Shown piece by piece: positions 1 to 7,635 of a stretch of 64,000 nucleotides of DNA. Each line of letters begins with the position of its first letter. Position 1 is the stretch's first letter. A model generated the notes under the pieces. That model saw only the letters and a list, made by a program, of their open reading frames with translations, was not told the DNA's origin and did not search any database. A program made the translations under genes and the position numbers. The stretch covers positions 1-64,000 of the forward strand of contig CAJUFA010000013.1 of assembly GCA_910585725.1 (NCBI GenBank), given 5' to 3'. This DNA comes from an uncultured Dorea sp. (GTDB taxonomy: Bacteria; Bacillota; Clostridia; Lachnospirales; Lachnospiraceae).

Positions 1-54
1 TAGAGCGTCTGGCTACGGACCAGAAGGTCGGGGGTTCGAATCCTCTCGCCCACG
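1..54 (+). tRNA. tRNA-Arg (ACG), 3' part only
   Basis: The window opens inside a tRNA. The anticodon arm is complete: a 5-bp stem at 8-12/20-24 with a 7-base loop carrying ACG at 15-17. The T arm at 30-46 contains TTCGAAT, and the 3' acceptor strand is 47-53 with discriminator base G54. CCA is not encoded. The acceptor 5' strand and D arm lie upstream of the window. Confidence 0.9.
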
Positions 55-57
55 TTA

Positions 58-89
58 AAGTCCTTGTAGATTATCTGCAAGGGCTTTTT
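58..89 (+). terminator. Rho-independent terminator of the tRNA gene
   Basis: A 13-bp stem (58-70/74-86, with G-T wobbles) closes a 3-base loop and runs into five T residues. It starts four bases after the tRNA. Confidence 0.8.
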
Positions 90-221
90 GAAAATATACC
101 GATATATCGGACAATAAGTTTTTATCTAAAGGATTGGTAGCTTATTATTCGACATATCGGTGTTCAGGCGGCTTCTATGCTGTTGTAATATGTGAAAAAT
201 GTCTGACGGAGGAATCTTAGG

Positions 222-389
222 ATGGAGAAACGAGTGATTATGTGCGAAGTTTGCCGTAATAATTGCCGGATGGAAGCAGAGATTGAAGACGGAGAGGTGA
301 CTGATGTTACCGGAAACGGCTGCATGAAGGGGTATGTATTTGCTCAGAATGTAGTGAGAGATGATATGCAAGAGGAATGCGGACAGTAA
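222..389 (+). CDS. Miniature cysteine-motif protein (55 aa), DUF1667/4Fe-4S-like
   Basis: This 55-residue ORF has a good ribosome site (GGAGG at 208-212, 9 bases before ATG). The N-terminus carries CEVCRNNC, followed about 18 residues later by GNGCMKG. This CxxCxxxC...GNxCxxG layout matches the N-terminus of the DUF1667 protein at 12242 (CINCPLGC...GNTCRRG) and resembles the [4Fe-4S] segment at the start of molybdopterin oxidoreductases. Iron-sulfur binding is inferred. It stands alone between a tRNA terminator and pfp, with no partner enzyme nearby. It could be a free-standing electron-transfer domain or a relic of a larger oxidoreductase. The clean start, ribosome site and conserved-looking cysteines argue for a real gene. 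Confidence 0.6.
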   Translation: MEKRVIMCEVCRNNCRMEAEIEDGEVTDVTGNGCMKGYVFAQNVVRDDMQEECGQ

Positions 390-499
390 GACGCCGGTCT
401 TTCAGGGACGGCAGGACGTCGTTTGACGGCGCACGGTAAAATGAGAAGGAACATAATAATGTAGAAATAACTGTGTAAATGGCGATGCAGATGTTTTTT

Positions 500-526
500 T
501 TGTAGACATTTGCAATAAAGTATACT
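500..526 (+). promoter_or_regulatory. Candidate promoter of pfp
   Basis: TATACT at 521-526 is a good -10 box. The best -35 (TTGTAG at 500-505) has only a 15-base spacer, so the assignment is weak. Confidence 0.35.
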
Positions 527-572
527 AAGATAATATCGTTAGCAAATTTTAAGAAAGAAGGGTATTTGGATT

Positions 573-1838
573 ATGAAGAAAAATGTAATTGTGGGACAGT
601 CAGGAGGACCTACAGCAGCGATTAATTCCAGTCTTGCCGGAGTTTATCGTACTGCTAAGGATCGTGGGGCACAGAAAGTATACGGAATGCTTCATGGCGT
701 ACAGGGATTGTTAGAAGAGAATTATATTGATTTGGCGGATCATATTAAGACAGAATTGGATGTGGAGTTGTTGAAGAGAACGCCGGCTGCATTCTTAGGA
801 TCATGCCGTTATAAACTTCCGGAGATTCATGAGAATCGAGAAGTTTATGATAAGATTTTTGAAATCCTGGAGAAGCTTGATATCGAGGCGTTTATCTATA
901 TTGGTGGTAATGATTCTATGGATACGATCAAGAAGTTATCAGATTATGCGATTATCACCGGATTTTCAACAAGATTTATCGGATGTCCGAAGACGATTGA
1001 TAATGACCTGGCGTTGACAGACCATACGCCTGGATATGGGAGCGCGGCGAAATATATCGGTACTTCTATGAAAGAGATTATCCGCGACAGCTTCTGTCTT
1101 GAGAATGAGAACGGAATCGTTACTATCGTGGAGATTATGGGACGTAACGCGGGATGGCTGACAGGTTCGGCCGCGTTGTCTATGGGAGAGGACTGTGAAG
1201 GTCCGGATTTGATTTATCTGCCGGAGATTACTTTTGATGTCAGGGCGTTCGGAGAGAGAGTGAAGGAATTACTTGAGAAGAAGACTTCTATCGTTGTTGC
1301 GGTATCGGAAGGAATCCGTACGGCAGACGGTACTTATGTATGTGAGCTTGGCAACAGTATTGATTTTGTCGATGCGTTCGGACATAAGCAGTTATCAGGA
1401 ACAGCTTCTTATCTTGCAAGTTACATTGCAGGCGAGCTTGGCTGTAAGACTCGTGCTATTGAGCTTAGTACGCTGCAGCGTTCTGCATCTCATGCGGCGT
1501 CGCGTGTAGATATTCTGGAAGCTTATCAGGTTGGCGGTGCGGCTGTGAAAGCGGCGGACGAAGGAGATTCCGGAAAGATGGTAGTTTTACAGAGATTGTC
1601 TGACGATCCGTATCAGTGTGGAACAGAGGTAAAGGACGTCCACAAGATTGCGAATGACGAAAAGCTCGTTCCGAGAGAGTGGGTAAATGAAGAGGGTACG
1701 TATGTAACAAATGATTTTATTTCTTACGTAAGACCTCTGATTCAGGGAGACGTTTCACCGGTTATGGTCGACGGTATCCCGAGACATCTGTATACGCCGA
1801 GGGAGTTAAGTTACAGGCAGAATAAGTGTAATTCATAA
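573..1838 (+). CDS. pfp: 6-phosphofructokinase, probably pyrophosphate-dependent
   Basis: Phosphorylates fructose 6-phosphate to fructose 1,6-bisphosphate in the cytoplasm. The 421-residue protein opens with the phosphate-binding motif GQSGGPTAAINSS. Two positions decide the phosphoryl donor in this family. The active-site loop reads IGGNDS, with Asp where ATP enzymes have Gly, and the next motif reads PKTIDND, with Lys where ATP enzymes have PGTIDND. Both substitutions are the known signature of PPi-dependent enzymes, so the reaction is probably reversible and saves ATP. The length exceeds the 320 residues of classical bacterial PfkA and fits the longer PPi-type group. The gene has its own terminator and looks monocistronic. 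The family assignment is firm; the donor is inferred from the two residues. Confidence 0.9.
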   Translation: MKKNVIVGQSGGPTAAINSSLAGVYRTAKDRGAQKVYGMLHGVQGLLEENYIDLADHIKTELDVELLKRTPAAFLGSCRYKLPEIHENREVYDKIFEILEKLDIEAFIYIGGNDSMDTIKKLSDYAIITGFSTRFIGCPKTIDNDLALTDHTPGYGSAAKYIGTSMKEIIRDSFCLENENGIVTIVEIMGRNAGWLTGSAALSMGEDCEGPDLIYLPEITFDVRAFGERVKELLEKKTSIVVAVSEGIRTADGTYVCELGNSIDFVDAFGHKQLSGTASYLASYIAGELGCKTRAIELSTLQRSASHAASRVDILEAYQVGGAAVKAADEGDSGKMVVLQRLSDDPYQCGTEVKDVHKIANDEKLVPREWVNEEGTYVTNDFISYVRPLIQGDVSPVMVDGIPRHLYTPRELSYRQNKCNS

Positions 1839-1922
1839 GGAGTGCAGGAGAGAATATATTCTGTTTCTGATTTATGACATAAAAATATCATGGCGGTCGT
1901 ATCCGCTGTAAAAAAGATATTT

Positions 1923-1951
1923 AAAAAGACAGTATTTACTGTCTTTTTTTT
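1923..1951 (+). terminator. Terminator of pfp
   Basis: The stem AAAAAGACAGTA/TACTGTCTTTTT with a 2-base loop continues into a T run. The remaining 190 bases before the next gene show no further gene. Confidence 0.85.
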
Positions 1952-2143
1952 ATGGAGTATGCTATTATGTGAATATAATATATCAAATAGTAGAAAGCGA
2001 GGTGTGAAGGTATGTTTTGTTTCCAGGGGATTTTTGATTCAGCATAGCAAAGAAGGATAAGGACGGCAGAGTGCGGAGAGCTTTTTGGGGGCGGTCTGGC
2101 GTGAAAGAAAAATTGTATATTTATGGAGGATGAAGAATACCAT

Positions 2144-5062
2144 ATGAAATCAGAAAAAAAGCTGATCAGTATGATATTAGCCGCTGCGCTGATCTTTTCT
2201 GACACGGTAATACCGGTTTATGCCGCAGAATCGGAGTCTGCAGCCTTTGAGGCGCAGATAATAAGTGAGGAAGAGACAGACGACGGCGAAGCTATATTCA
2301 TGGAAGGAGAGACGGAAGAACAGGGAGATATAAGCGCAGATATAATCGACGATTTTACACAGGAAGACGGCGCTATGGACACAGAGCCGGAGAACGGGGA
2401 GACCGGCAGTAATACGGCAAAGCCGGAGGACACGACAGACAGTGACGCGTCAGAGTCGGAAGACATAACCGGAGGTACGGCGGAGTCGGAGGATACGACA
2501 GACAGTGACGCGGCAGAGTTGGAAGACATAACCGGAAGTACAACGGAGTCAGAGGACACGACAGACAGTGACGCGGCAGAGTCGGAAGACATGACCGGAA
2601 GTACAACGGAGTCGGAAAGGACGGTTTTACAGGAAGACGGGAGTCAGGATCAGGAAGAGCTAAGTGAGAGTTTTGGGGAACGTCTGCAGTCCGCGCCTTT
2701 GAAGATTGATGATGTAAAGTGCCCTAATACTATAATTTGCGGAAGCCCTACAACATTTACCATAAATGCGTCCGGAGGATCAGGAAAGTATCAGTATCGT
2801 CTGGCCGGGGTGACGACTACGTTTGACGGAGCTATGGTACTTGATACAAGTACTAAAGAAAATCTTGTATTTCAGGATAGCGAAGAGATTAAATTTACAT
2901 TCTTTACATCGGATGAATATAAAATGCTTTTTCAGGTACGGGATGTCGAGACCAAGGGATATGTATTAAAGGAGATTAAATTTACCATTCGAGATGAGAA
3001 ATATCCGTCTATAGAACAAAGGGTGAGCGGCATTGCTGAAGAATGTCTGAAGACATGTTCGACGGATTTCGATAAGGCGGTCTGGCTCCATGACTGGATT
3101 ATAGACAATGCGGAGTATGATTATGATTACAATTATTGTTCGCCGGAAGGCGTTCTTGCCAGAGGAGTAGGAACCTGTGAATCTTATCACCGGGCATATG
3201 AGTTGCTGTTGAATAAGGTAGGGATCCCAACAGGGAGAATAACGGGGAACGGTCATGTCTGGACGGCGGTGAAGATGGACGGCGCGTGGTATCAGGTAGA
3301 TACGACTTGGGACGATATGGGCGCTAATAATACGGTAGACTATTATGAACACGCGTATTTTGGGTTGACGGATGAGATCATGGGGATGGTTCACTCGGAT
3401 CATAAAACCGCGGTACCAGGATACGAATCGGTCTCTTTGAAGAATAATTATTTTATTAAGACGGGAGAAATACATAGGTGGTCTGATCCGTTCGTGGATC
3501 CGATTAAGAAAAATATTGCGGAGGGAAAGACGGAATTCACACTTCCGGTGACGGCGTCTGGAGGCTATAGTAGTGTTTTTTACAGTCTCGCGGCCTATCA
3601 GTTATCTACCCAGGCATGGGACGGTGTAAGAGTTTCGGCATCTTACCATGAGCAGGATAATGTGATAAAGGTAAAGACGGAGAAAATCTTAGGGGAGCTG
3701 CAGTCTCTTCGGATTACGCCGCCGACAAAGACGAAGTATAAAAAAGGAGAAGCAGTCAGTACGGCAGGGCTTAAGGTTACGGCAGTTTATGCAGGCGGAG
3801 AGAAAGCGCTGAACAGTAAGGATTATCAGGTGCAGGGCTTTCATACAAGGACGGCCGGAAGCCGGAGGGCTGTGGTAACTTATGGCGGAAAGAGCGCAGG
3901 TTTCGATTATACGGTGCAGGAAACACAATCTTCCGGAAGCGGCTCAGGCGGGAGCACCGGAGGAAATAACGGAACGACGGGAGGAAACGGCGGAAGTACA
4001 GGCGGAACAACCGGAGGAAATAACGGAACGACGGGAGGAAACGGCGGAAGTACAGGCGGAACAACCGGAGGAGCTACACAGCCGGAGGAATCGAAACTTC
4101 CCAGCGTTTCTTACCGTACTCATATTCAAAACCAAGGCTGGCAGGAATTTGCCGAGAACGGAGCCATGAGCGGAACCAGCGGAAAGGCAAGGCGTCTGGA
4201 GGGAATTGAGATCAAGCTGGATATGGGAGCAAAGCTTGGAATTCAATATACGGTTCACTGCCAGACATACGGATGGCTCCCCTGGTCTTCAGACGGTCAG
4301 ATGAATGGGACGACAGGGGAAGCAAAACGTCTGGAAGCAGTGAAGATCCAGCTGACCGGAGAAGAAAAAGGAAAGTACGACGTGTATTATCGTGTTCATG
4401 CTCAGACTTATGGCTGGATGAACTGGGCGAAAAACGGAGAGGCGGCCGGCAGCGCCGGATATGGGAAGCGTCTGGAAGGAATCCAGATTGTAGTCGTGCA
4501 AAAGGGAAAAGGATTTGACCGAAATATGCAGGGAATTGCCTCCGGAAGAAGTGAGTGTTTTATCGCGAAAACCGGCGGAGATCCTGTGATCGACGGCGCA
4601 GACAGCCCTAATGTTTCTTATCGAAGCCATGTCCAGACATACGGCTGGCAGGGATGGAAGTATAACGGGCAGATGAGCGGAACCAGCGGTAAGTCGAAGC
4701 GTCTGGAAGGAATTGAACTTCGGCTGACGAATATGCCGTATAGCGGCGGTATTACTTACAGAACGCATGTGCAGACTCGCGGCTGGCTGGGCTGGGAAGC
4801 AAACGGCGCTATGAGCGGAACCAGCGGACAGTCAAAGCGTCTGGAAGCGATAGAAATCAATCTGACTGGAACGATGGCCCAGAAATATGACATTTATTAC
4901 CGCGTCCATGCGCAGGGAATAGGCTGGATGGGTTGGGCGAAGAACGGAGAGTCGGCGGGTACGACCGGCTATGCCCTTCGTTTGGAAGGAATCGAGATCC
5001 GTTTAGTACCGAAAGGATCCAAAGCGCCTGGGAGTACGACAAATGTATTTCAGAGCAGATAG
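2144..5062 (+). CDS. Secreted transglutaminase-like protein with six ChW repeats
   Basis: An exported protein of about 972 residues. An earlier in-frame ATG at 2123 exists, but 2144 is preferred because a standard signal peptide starts there (MKSEKK, hydrophobic core, VYA-AE cleavage) and GGAGG lies upstream at 2125-2129 (14-base spacing, rather long). Domains in order: signal peptide; acidic Ser/Thr/Asp/Glu-rich tract built of three 21-residue repeats; transglutaminase-like domain with Cys in GVGTCESYH, His in GNGHVWTAV and Asp in QVDTTWDD; an Ig-like Big_3-type segment; a Gly/Thr/Asn linker; then six ChW repeats, each with an H.Q..GW core and a (K/R)RLE motif or close variant. ChW repeats are typical of clostridial surface proteins. 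The full Cys-His-Asp triad suggests peptidase or crosslinking activity on cell-surface or host substrates, but the substrate is unknown. Confidence 0.85.
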   Translation: MKSEKKLISMILAAALIFSDTVIPVYAAESESAAFEAQIISEEETDDGEAIFMEGETEEQGDISADIIDDFTQEDGAMDTEPENGETGSNTAKPEDTTDSDASESEDITGGTAESEDTTDSDAAELEDITGSTTESEDTTDSDAAESEDMTGSTTESERTVLQEDGSQDQEELSESFGERLQSAPLKIDDVKCPNTIICGSPTTFTINASGGSGKYQYRLAGVTTTFDGAMVLDTSTKENLVFQDSEEIKFTFFTSDEYKMLFQVRDVETKGYVLKEIKFTIRDEKYPSIEQRVSGIAEECLKTCSTDFDKAVWLHDWIIDNAEYDYDYNYCSPEGVLARGVGTCESYHRAYELLLNKVGIPTGRITGNGHVWTAVKMDGAWYQVDTTWDDMGANNTVDYYEHAYFGLTDEIMGMVHSDHKTAVPGYESVSLKNNYFIKTGEIHRWSDPFVDPIKKNIAEGKTEFTLPVTASGGYSSVFYSLAAYQLSTQAWDGVRVSASYHEQDNVIKVKTEKILGELQSLRITPPTKTKYKKGEAVSTAGLKVTAVYAGGEKALNSKDYQVQGFHTRTAGSRRAVVTYGGKSAGFDYTVQETQSSGSGSGGSTGGNNGTTGGNGGSTGGTTGGNNGTTGGNGGSTGGTTGGATQPEESKLPSVSYRTHIQNQGWQEFAENGAMSGTSGKARRLEGIEIKLDMGAKLGIQYTVHCQTYGWLPWSSDGQMNGTTGEAKRLEAVKIQLTGEEKGKYDVYYRVHAQTYGWMNWAKNGEAAGSAGYGKRLEGIQIVVVQKGKGFDRNMQGIASGRSECFIAKTGGDPVIDGADSPNVSYRSHVQTYGWQGWKYNGQMSGTSGKSKRLEGIELRLTNMPYSGGITYRTHVQTRGWLGWEANGAMSGTSGQSKRLEAIEINLTGTMAQKYDIYYRVHAQGIGWMGWAKNGESAGTTGYALRLEGIEIRLVPKGSKAPGSTTNVFQSR
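2426..2614 (+). repeat. Three 63-bp tandem repeats in the acidic tract
   Basis: Units start at 2426, 2489 and 2552 and differ at only a few bases. Each encodes 21 residues rich in Thr, Asp, Ser and Glu (EDTTDSDA...). They lie just after the signal peptide of the ChW protein and preserve the reading frame. Confidence 0.9.
3959..4066 (+). repeat. Perfect 54-bp tandem duplication in the Gly-rich linker
   Basis: Units 3959-4012 and 4013-4066 are identical and encode an 18-residue Gly/Asn/Thr linker. Identity at the DNA level points to a recent duplication; the frame is kept. Confidence 0.95.
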
Positions 5063-5081
5063 TGTATTATGAACAGAAGCG

Positions 5082-5127
5082 ATACAAGTACTTTTTGGTA
5101 TTTTACGAAAAGTACTTGTATTTTTTT
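5082..5127 (+). terminator. Terminator of the ChW protein gene
   Basis: A long stem (ATACAAGTACTTTT pairing with AAAAGTACTTGTAT) and a 12-base loop run into seven Ts. Confidence 0.85.
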
Positions 5128-5272
5128 CGGAATAAGAGTAATATATAAGTCACTCTAATATTCATAAAATCTTAGGTTACATTCTTACAATATCTCAGGA
5201 ATCTGTTTTTCTTAGTTATTCCGGTTATTCCAGGACATTTTATTTTAGAACAAGCGTATTGAAAGAAAGGCG

Positions 5273-6769
5273 GTGCGTGTGGCAGGAAAAGAAGGATATG
5301 ACGTGCTTCGTCTGATTGAACACGGGCAGATGTGTTACATAAGTTCGGAGTATGTCGGCGGAAAAGTATTGGCCGTCTGGCTGAAGGCTCATCCTAATAT
5401 TACGAAAGAACGGTTGTTTTCATTGATTAGGAACATTACGAATCAACTATGTATGATTCATAGGTGCAGGATAAAACCTTATTATCAATATGTCAATCCA
5501 TACAGCGTTGTGGTCACGGAAGAAGGGGAGCTATATTTTCTTGATCTGGAAGCAGGATCGAATGAAGAACAATTAAGGCTTATGCAGAGGCGTGCTGTAA
5601 GAGAGGCTTTTCTTCCCCCAGGAGAAGCCTATTATCAAAAAGCAACTTTAGAATTAGATATCTATGGCCTGGGGAAGACGATACAATATCTCCTGGCTGT
5701 GACAAAGCCGATTCCCGCATTGTGTAAAAGGGAAGAAAGAAAATTTCTAAGAATCATATCAAGGTGTCTGAATGATAATTCCAGACTGTCATATAAGAAT
5801 ATATCAGAGATTCGCAGAAGCATCCCAAAGTATATTCGGAAAACAAAACCGCCTATTTGCGGTAGGAAGCAGGTTTGGCTTGCCTGTGCGGCAATATCTG
5901 TATTGACCGCTGTATGGAAGCTGCAGGGGACAGAAAGGGGTTCTTTAATGGATTCGGAAGAATCTGGACAAATGGAGACGAGAAATGAGGATCGGGAGGA
6001 TGAGGAAAGGGAAGCCGACGGAATTATGATGTCAGACGAGAGGGAATTGCGTATAGAACTTGCGATATTATATATACTGAATGTGGAGGATTATGCGAAG
6101 GGATTAAATTGTCTGAGAGGAATCGGAAGTGAATATATATCAGTCAGGAATCTAAGGGCGGCTGCCAGGGCGCTTCTTGGCGACAAGAGGGAGCTTAGAC
6201 AATTGGCGGAGGAGTCGGAGATGGGTCTGCGCGAGTTGGAGGAGAGTATATCGGAGGAACAGATCCTAGGATATTATCAATGTTTGATTAAAGGATATGC
6301 TGTCCTTGATACGGAGCAGGCGTCAAGGATAATTCTTTCTCTGGGAGAATATTGTATGGAGCGTCTGGAATACGACGGAGGAGAAGACAACGCAGAAGAA
6401 GTGGAGATAAGGCGGTATATGGCGGAAGCCTTGGAGAAGATCGGCGAGTTAGAAGAGGCGGCGCGTATCTGCGAGGAATTGTTGAAGCTTGAGGAGGATG
6501 ATAGTAAGAGAGACGATTTGTATTGTAAAACGGTTATGTTGTACGAGGAATGCGGACAGAAGAATAAAGCCATTAATGCCTGCGTGAGGGGAATAGAAGA
6601 GCTGAGCGATTCGGAAGAGCTTAGGATTACACATATCCGGATGTTGTATGAGGACGCTTCCGTGGACAGAGCATTCTGCGCGCAGATAAAAGAGGAATAT
6701 GTTCGGCAGATGCCTGGGCTCCAAGAGAATGAAGAGTTCCAGAAGCTGCAGGAAGAATGCAGTTTGTAA
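5273..6769 (+). CDS. Pseudokinase-like membrane protein with C-terminal helical repeats
   Basis: A 498-residue protein starting at GTG; a second GTG at 5279 is better spaced from GAAAGG. Residues 9-190 resemble the hinge and C-lobe of a Ser/Thr kinase: YISSEYVGGKVL matches the hinge, FLDLEAG sits where DFG is expected, and DIYGLGKTIQYLL matches subdomain IX. The glycine loop, the VAIK lysine and the HRD aspartate are missing, so catalysis is unlikely. One membrane segment follows near residues 204-222, then an acidic, Glu-rich region that reads like TPR helices to the end. This kinase-like/TM/helical layout recalls EssB/YukC of type VII secretion, but no ess or esx genes are near. Function is not known. 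An AT-rich spacer separates it from the upstream gene. Confidence 0.6.
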   Translation: MRVAGKEGYDVLRLIEHGQMCYISSEYVGGKVLAVWLKAHPNITKERLFSLIRNITNQLCMIHRCRIKPYYQYVNPYSVVVTEEGELYFLDLEAGSNEEQLRLMQRRAVREAFLPPGEAYYQKATLELDIYGLGKTIQYLLAVTKPIPALCKREERKFLRIISRCLNDNSRLSYKNISEIRRSIPKYIRKTKPPICGRKQVWLACAAISVLTAVWKLQGTERGSLMDSEESGQMETRNEDREDEEREADGIMMSDERELRIELAILYILNVEDYAKGLNCLRGIGSEYISVRNLRAAARALLGDKRELRQLAEESEMGLRELEESISEEQILGYYQCLIKGYAVLDTEQASRIILSLGEYCMERLEYDGGEDNAEEVEIRRYMAEALEKIGELEEAARICEELLKLEEDDSKRDDLYCKTVMLYEECGQKNKAINACVRGIEELSDSEELRITHIRMLYEDASVDRAFCAQIKEEYVRQMPGLQENEEFQKLQEECSL

Positions 6770-6801
6770 AAAATATGTTTATAAAAAATAGCGTAAAATA
6801 G

Positions 6802-6830
6802 TTGTGGGATTTGCTGTGATATGGTATAGT
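6802..6830 (+). promoter_or_regulatory. Promoter of the glpP-glpK unit
   Basis: TTGTGG (6802-6807), a 17-base spacer and TATAGT (6825-6830). It lies 122 bases before the chosen glpP start. Confidence 0.6.
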
Positions 6831-6952
6831 TATCATAAATCTGAAGATGCGATGAGACGGGAGAGCGAATGATCACAGCAGAAATGTTGTTTTATTTTGC
6901 TCTCTTCTTTTCTGATATGCGGTTGTTATGGAGGAAAGAAGGACTAAAGAAG

Positions 6953-7522
6953 ATGGACAGTAGATATTATAATGCGATAGAAGGAAATCCGGTAATCGCC
7001 GCGGTAAAGGATCAGGAGGGATTGGAAAAGTGCTGTGGGCTGGAGGATATTCAGGTGGTTTTTATCCTGTTCGGCGATATTTGTTCTATTGGAGAGATTG
7101 TCAGCCGGGTGAGGGAAAGCGGCAAGTTTGCTATGGTACATTTGGATCTGGTTGCGGGCTTAAGTTCGAAGGAGATTGCGGTGGATTATATCAAGGATAA
7201 TACCGGCGCCGACGGTATTATAACTACGAAGCCGCAGTTGATTAAGCGGGGAAGAGAATTGTCGATGTGTACGATATTGAGGTATTTTTTGATTGATTCT
7301 ATGGCGGTGGAGAATATCCGATATCAGCAGCGTACGGTCAAGCCAGATTTTATAGAGGTGCTTCCGGGGCTTATGCCGCAGATTATAGATAAAATAAGCA
7401 GGTTATCCAGAACGCCCATTATCGCGGGCGGACTGATCACGGATAAGGAAGCTGTTCTGGGAGCGCTCTCGGCAGGGGCGATTGCCGTTTCTACGACGAA
7501 TCAGGACGTGTGGAGGATGTAG
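6953..7522 (+). CDS. glpP: Glycerol uptake operon antiterminator GlpP
   Basis: GlpP binds leader mRNA of glycerol genes and, with glycerol 3-phosphate, prevents early termination in Gram-positive bacteria. The 189-residue product from ATG 6953 matches the usual length; an in-frame ATG at 6869 would add an unusual hydrophobic extension. Visible family marks are NPVIAAVKD near the N-terminus, VHLDLVAGLS, GIITTKP and a C-terminal TPIIAGGLITDKEAVLGAL followed by GAIAVSTT, as expected for this TIM-barrel RNA-binding family. glpK follows 113 bases later, with a GC-rich hairpin-forming stretch in the gap (about 7535-7570) that could be part of a GlpP-responsive leader. No classical terminator is obvious there. 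Confidence 0.9.
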   Translation: MDSRYYNAIEGNPVIAAVKDQEGLEKCCGLEDIQVVFILFGDICSIGEIVSRVRESGKFAMVHLDLVAGLSSKEIAVDYIKDNTGADGIITTKPQLIKRGRELSMCTILRYFLIDSMAVENIRYQQRTVKPDFIEVLPGLMPQIIDKISRLSRTPIIAGGLITDKEAVLGALSAGAIAVSTTNQDVWRM

Positions 7523-7635
7523 CAATGTTCACATCCGCGGGCAGCGGGCCAAGCGGGCGCGCCTGCGTGAATACCGGTATAAGAAAAATTGCAATGATAG
7601 ACCAGAGTACAAAGTATAAGGAGGAGTGGGTGAAG

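Noticed and set aside
2218..2606. Long minus-strand ORFs across the acidic tract
   Set aside because: Mirror frames of a repetitive region; Ser/Pro-rich products without ribosome sites.
3777..4258. ORFs in other frames across the Gly-rich linker and first ChW repeat
   Set aside because: Produced by the 54-bp repeat and codon bias of the real gene.
6869..6952. N-terminal extension of GlpP from ATG 6869
   Set aside because: Would add a hydrophobic 28-residue segment absent from the family; 6953 gives the standard length.
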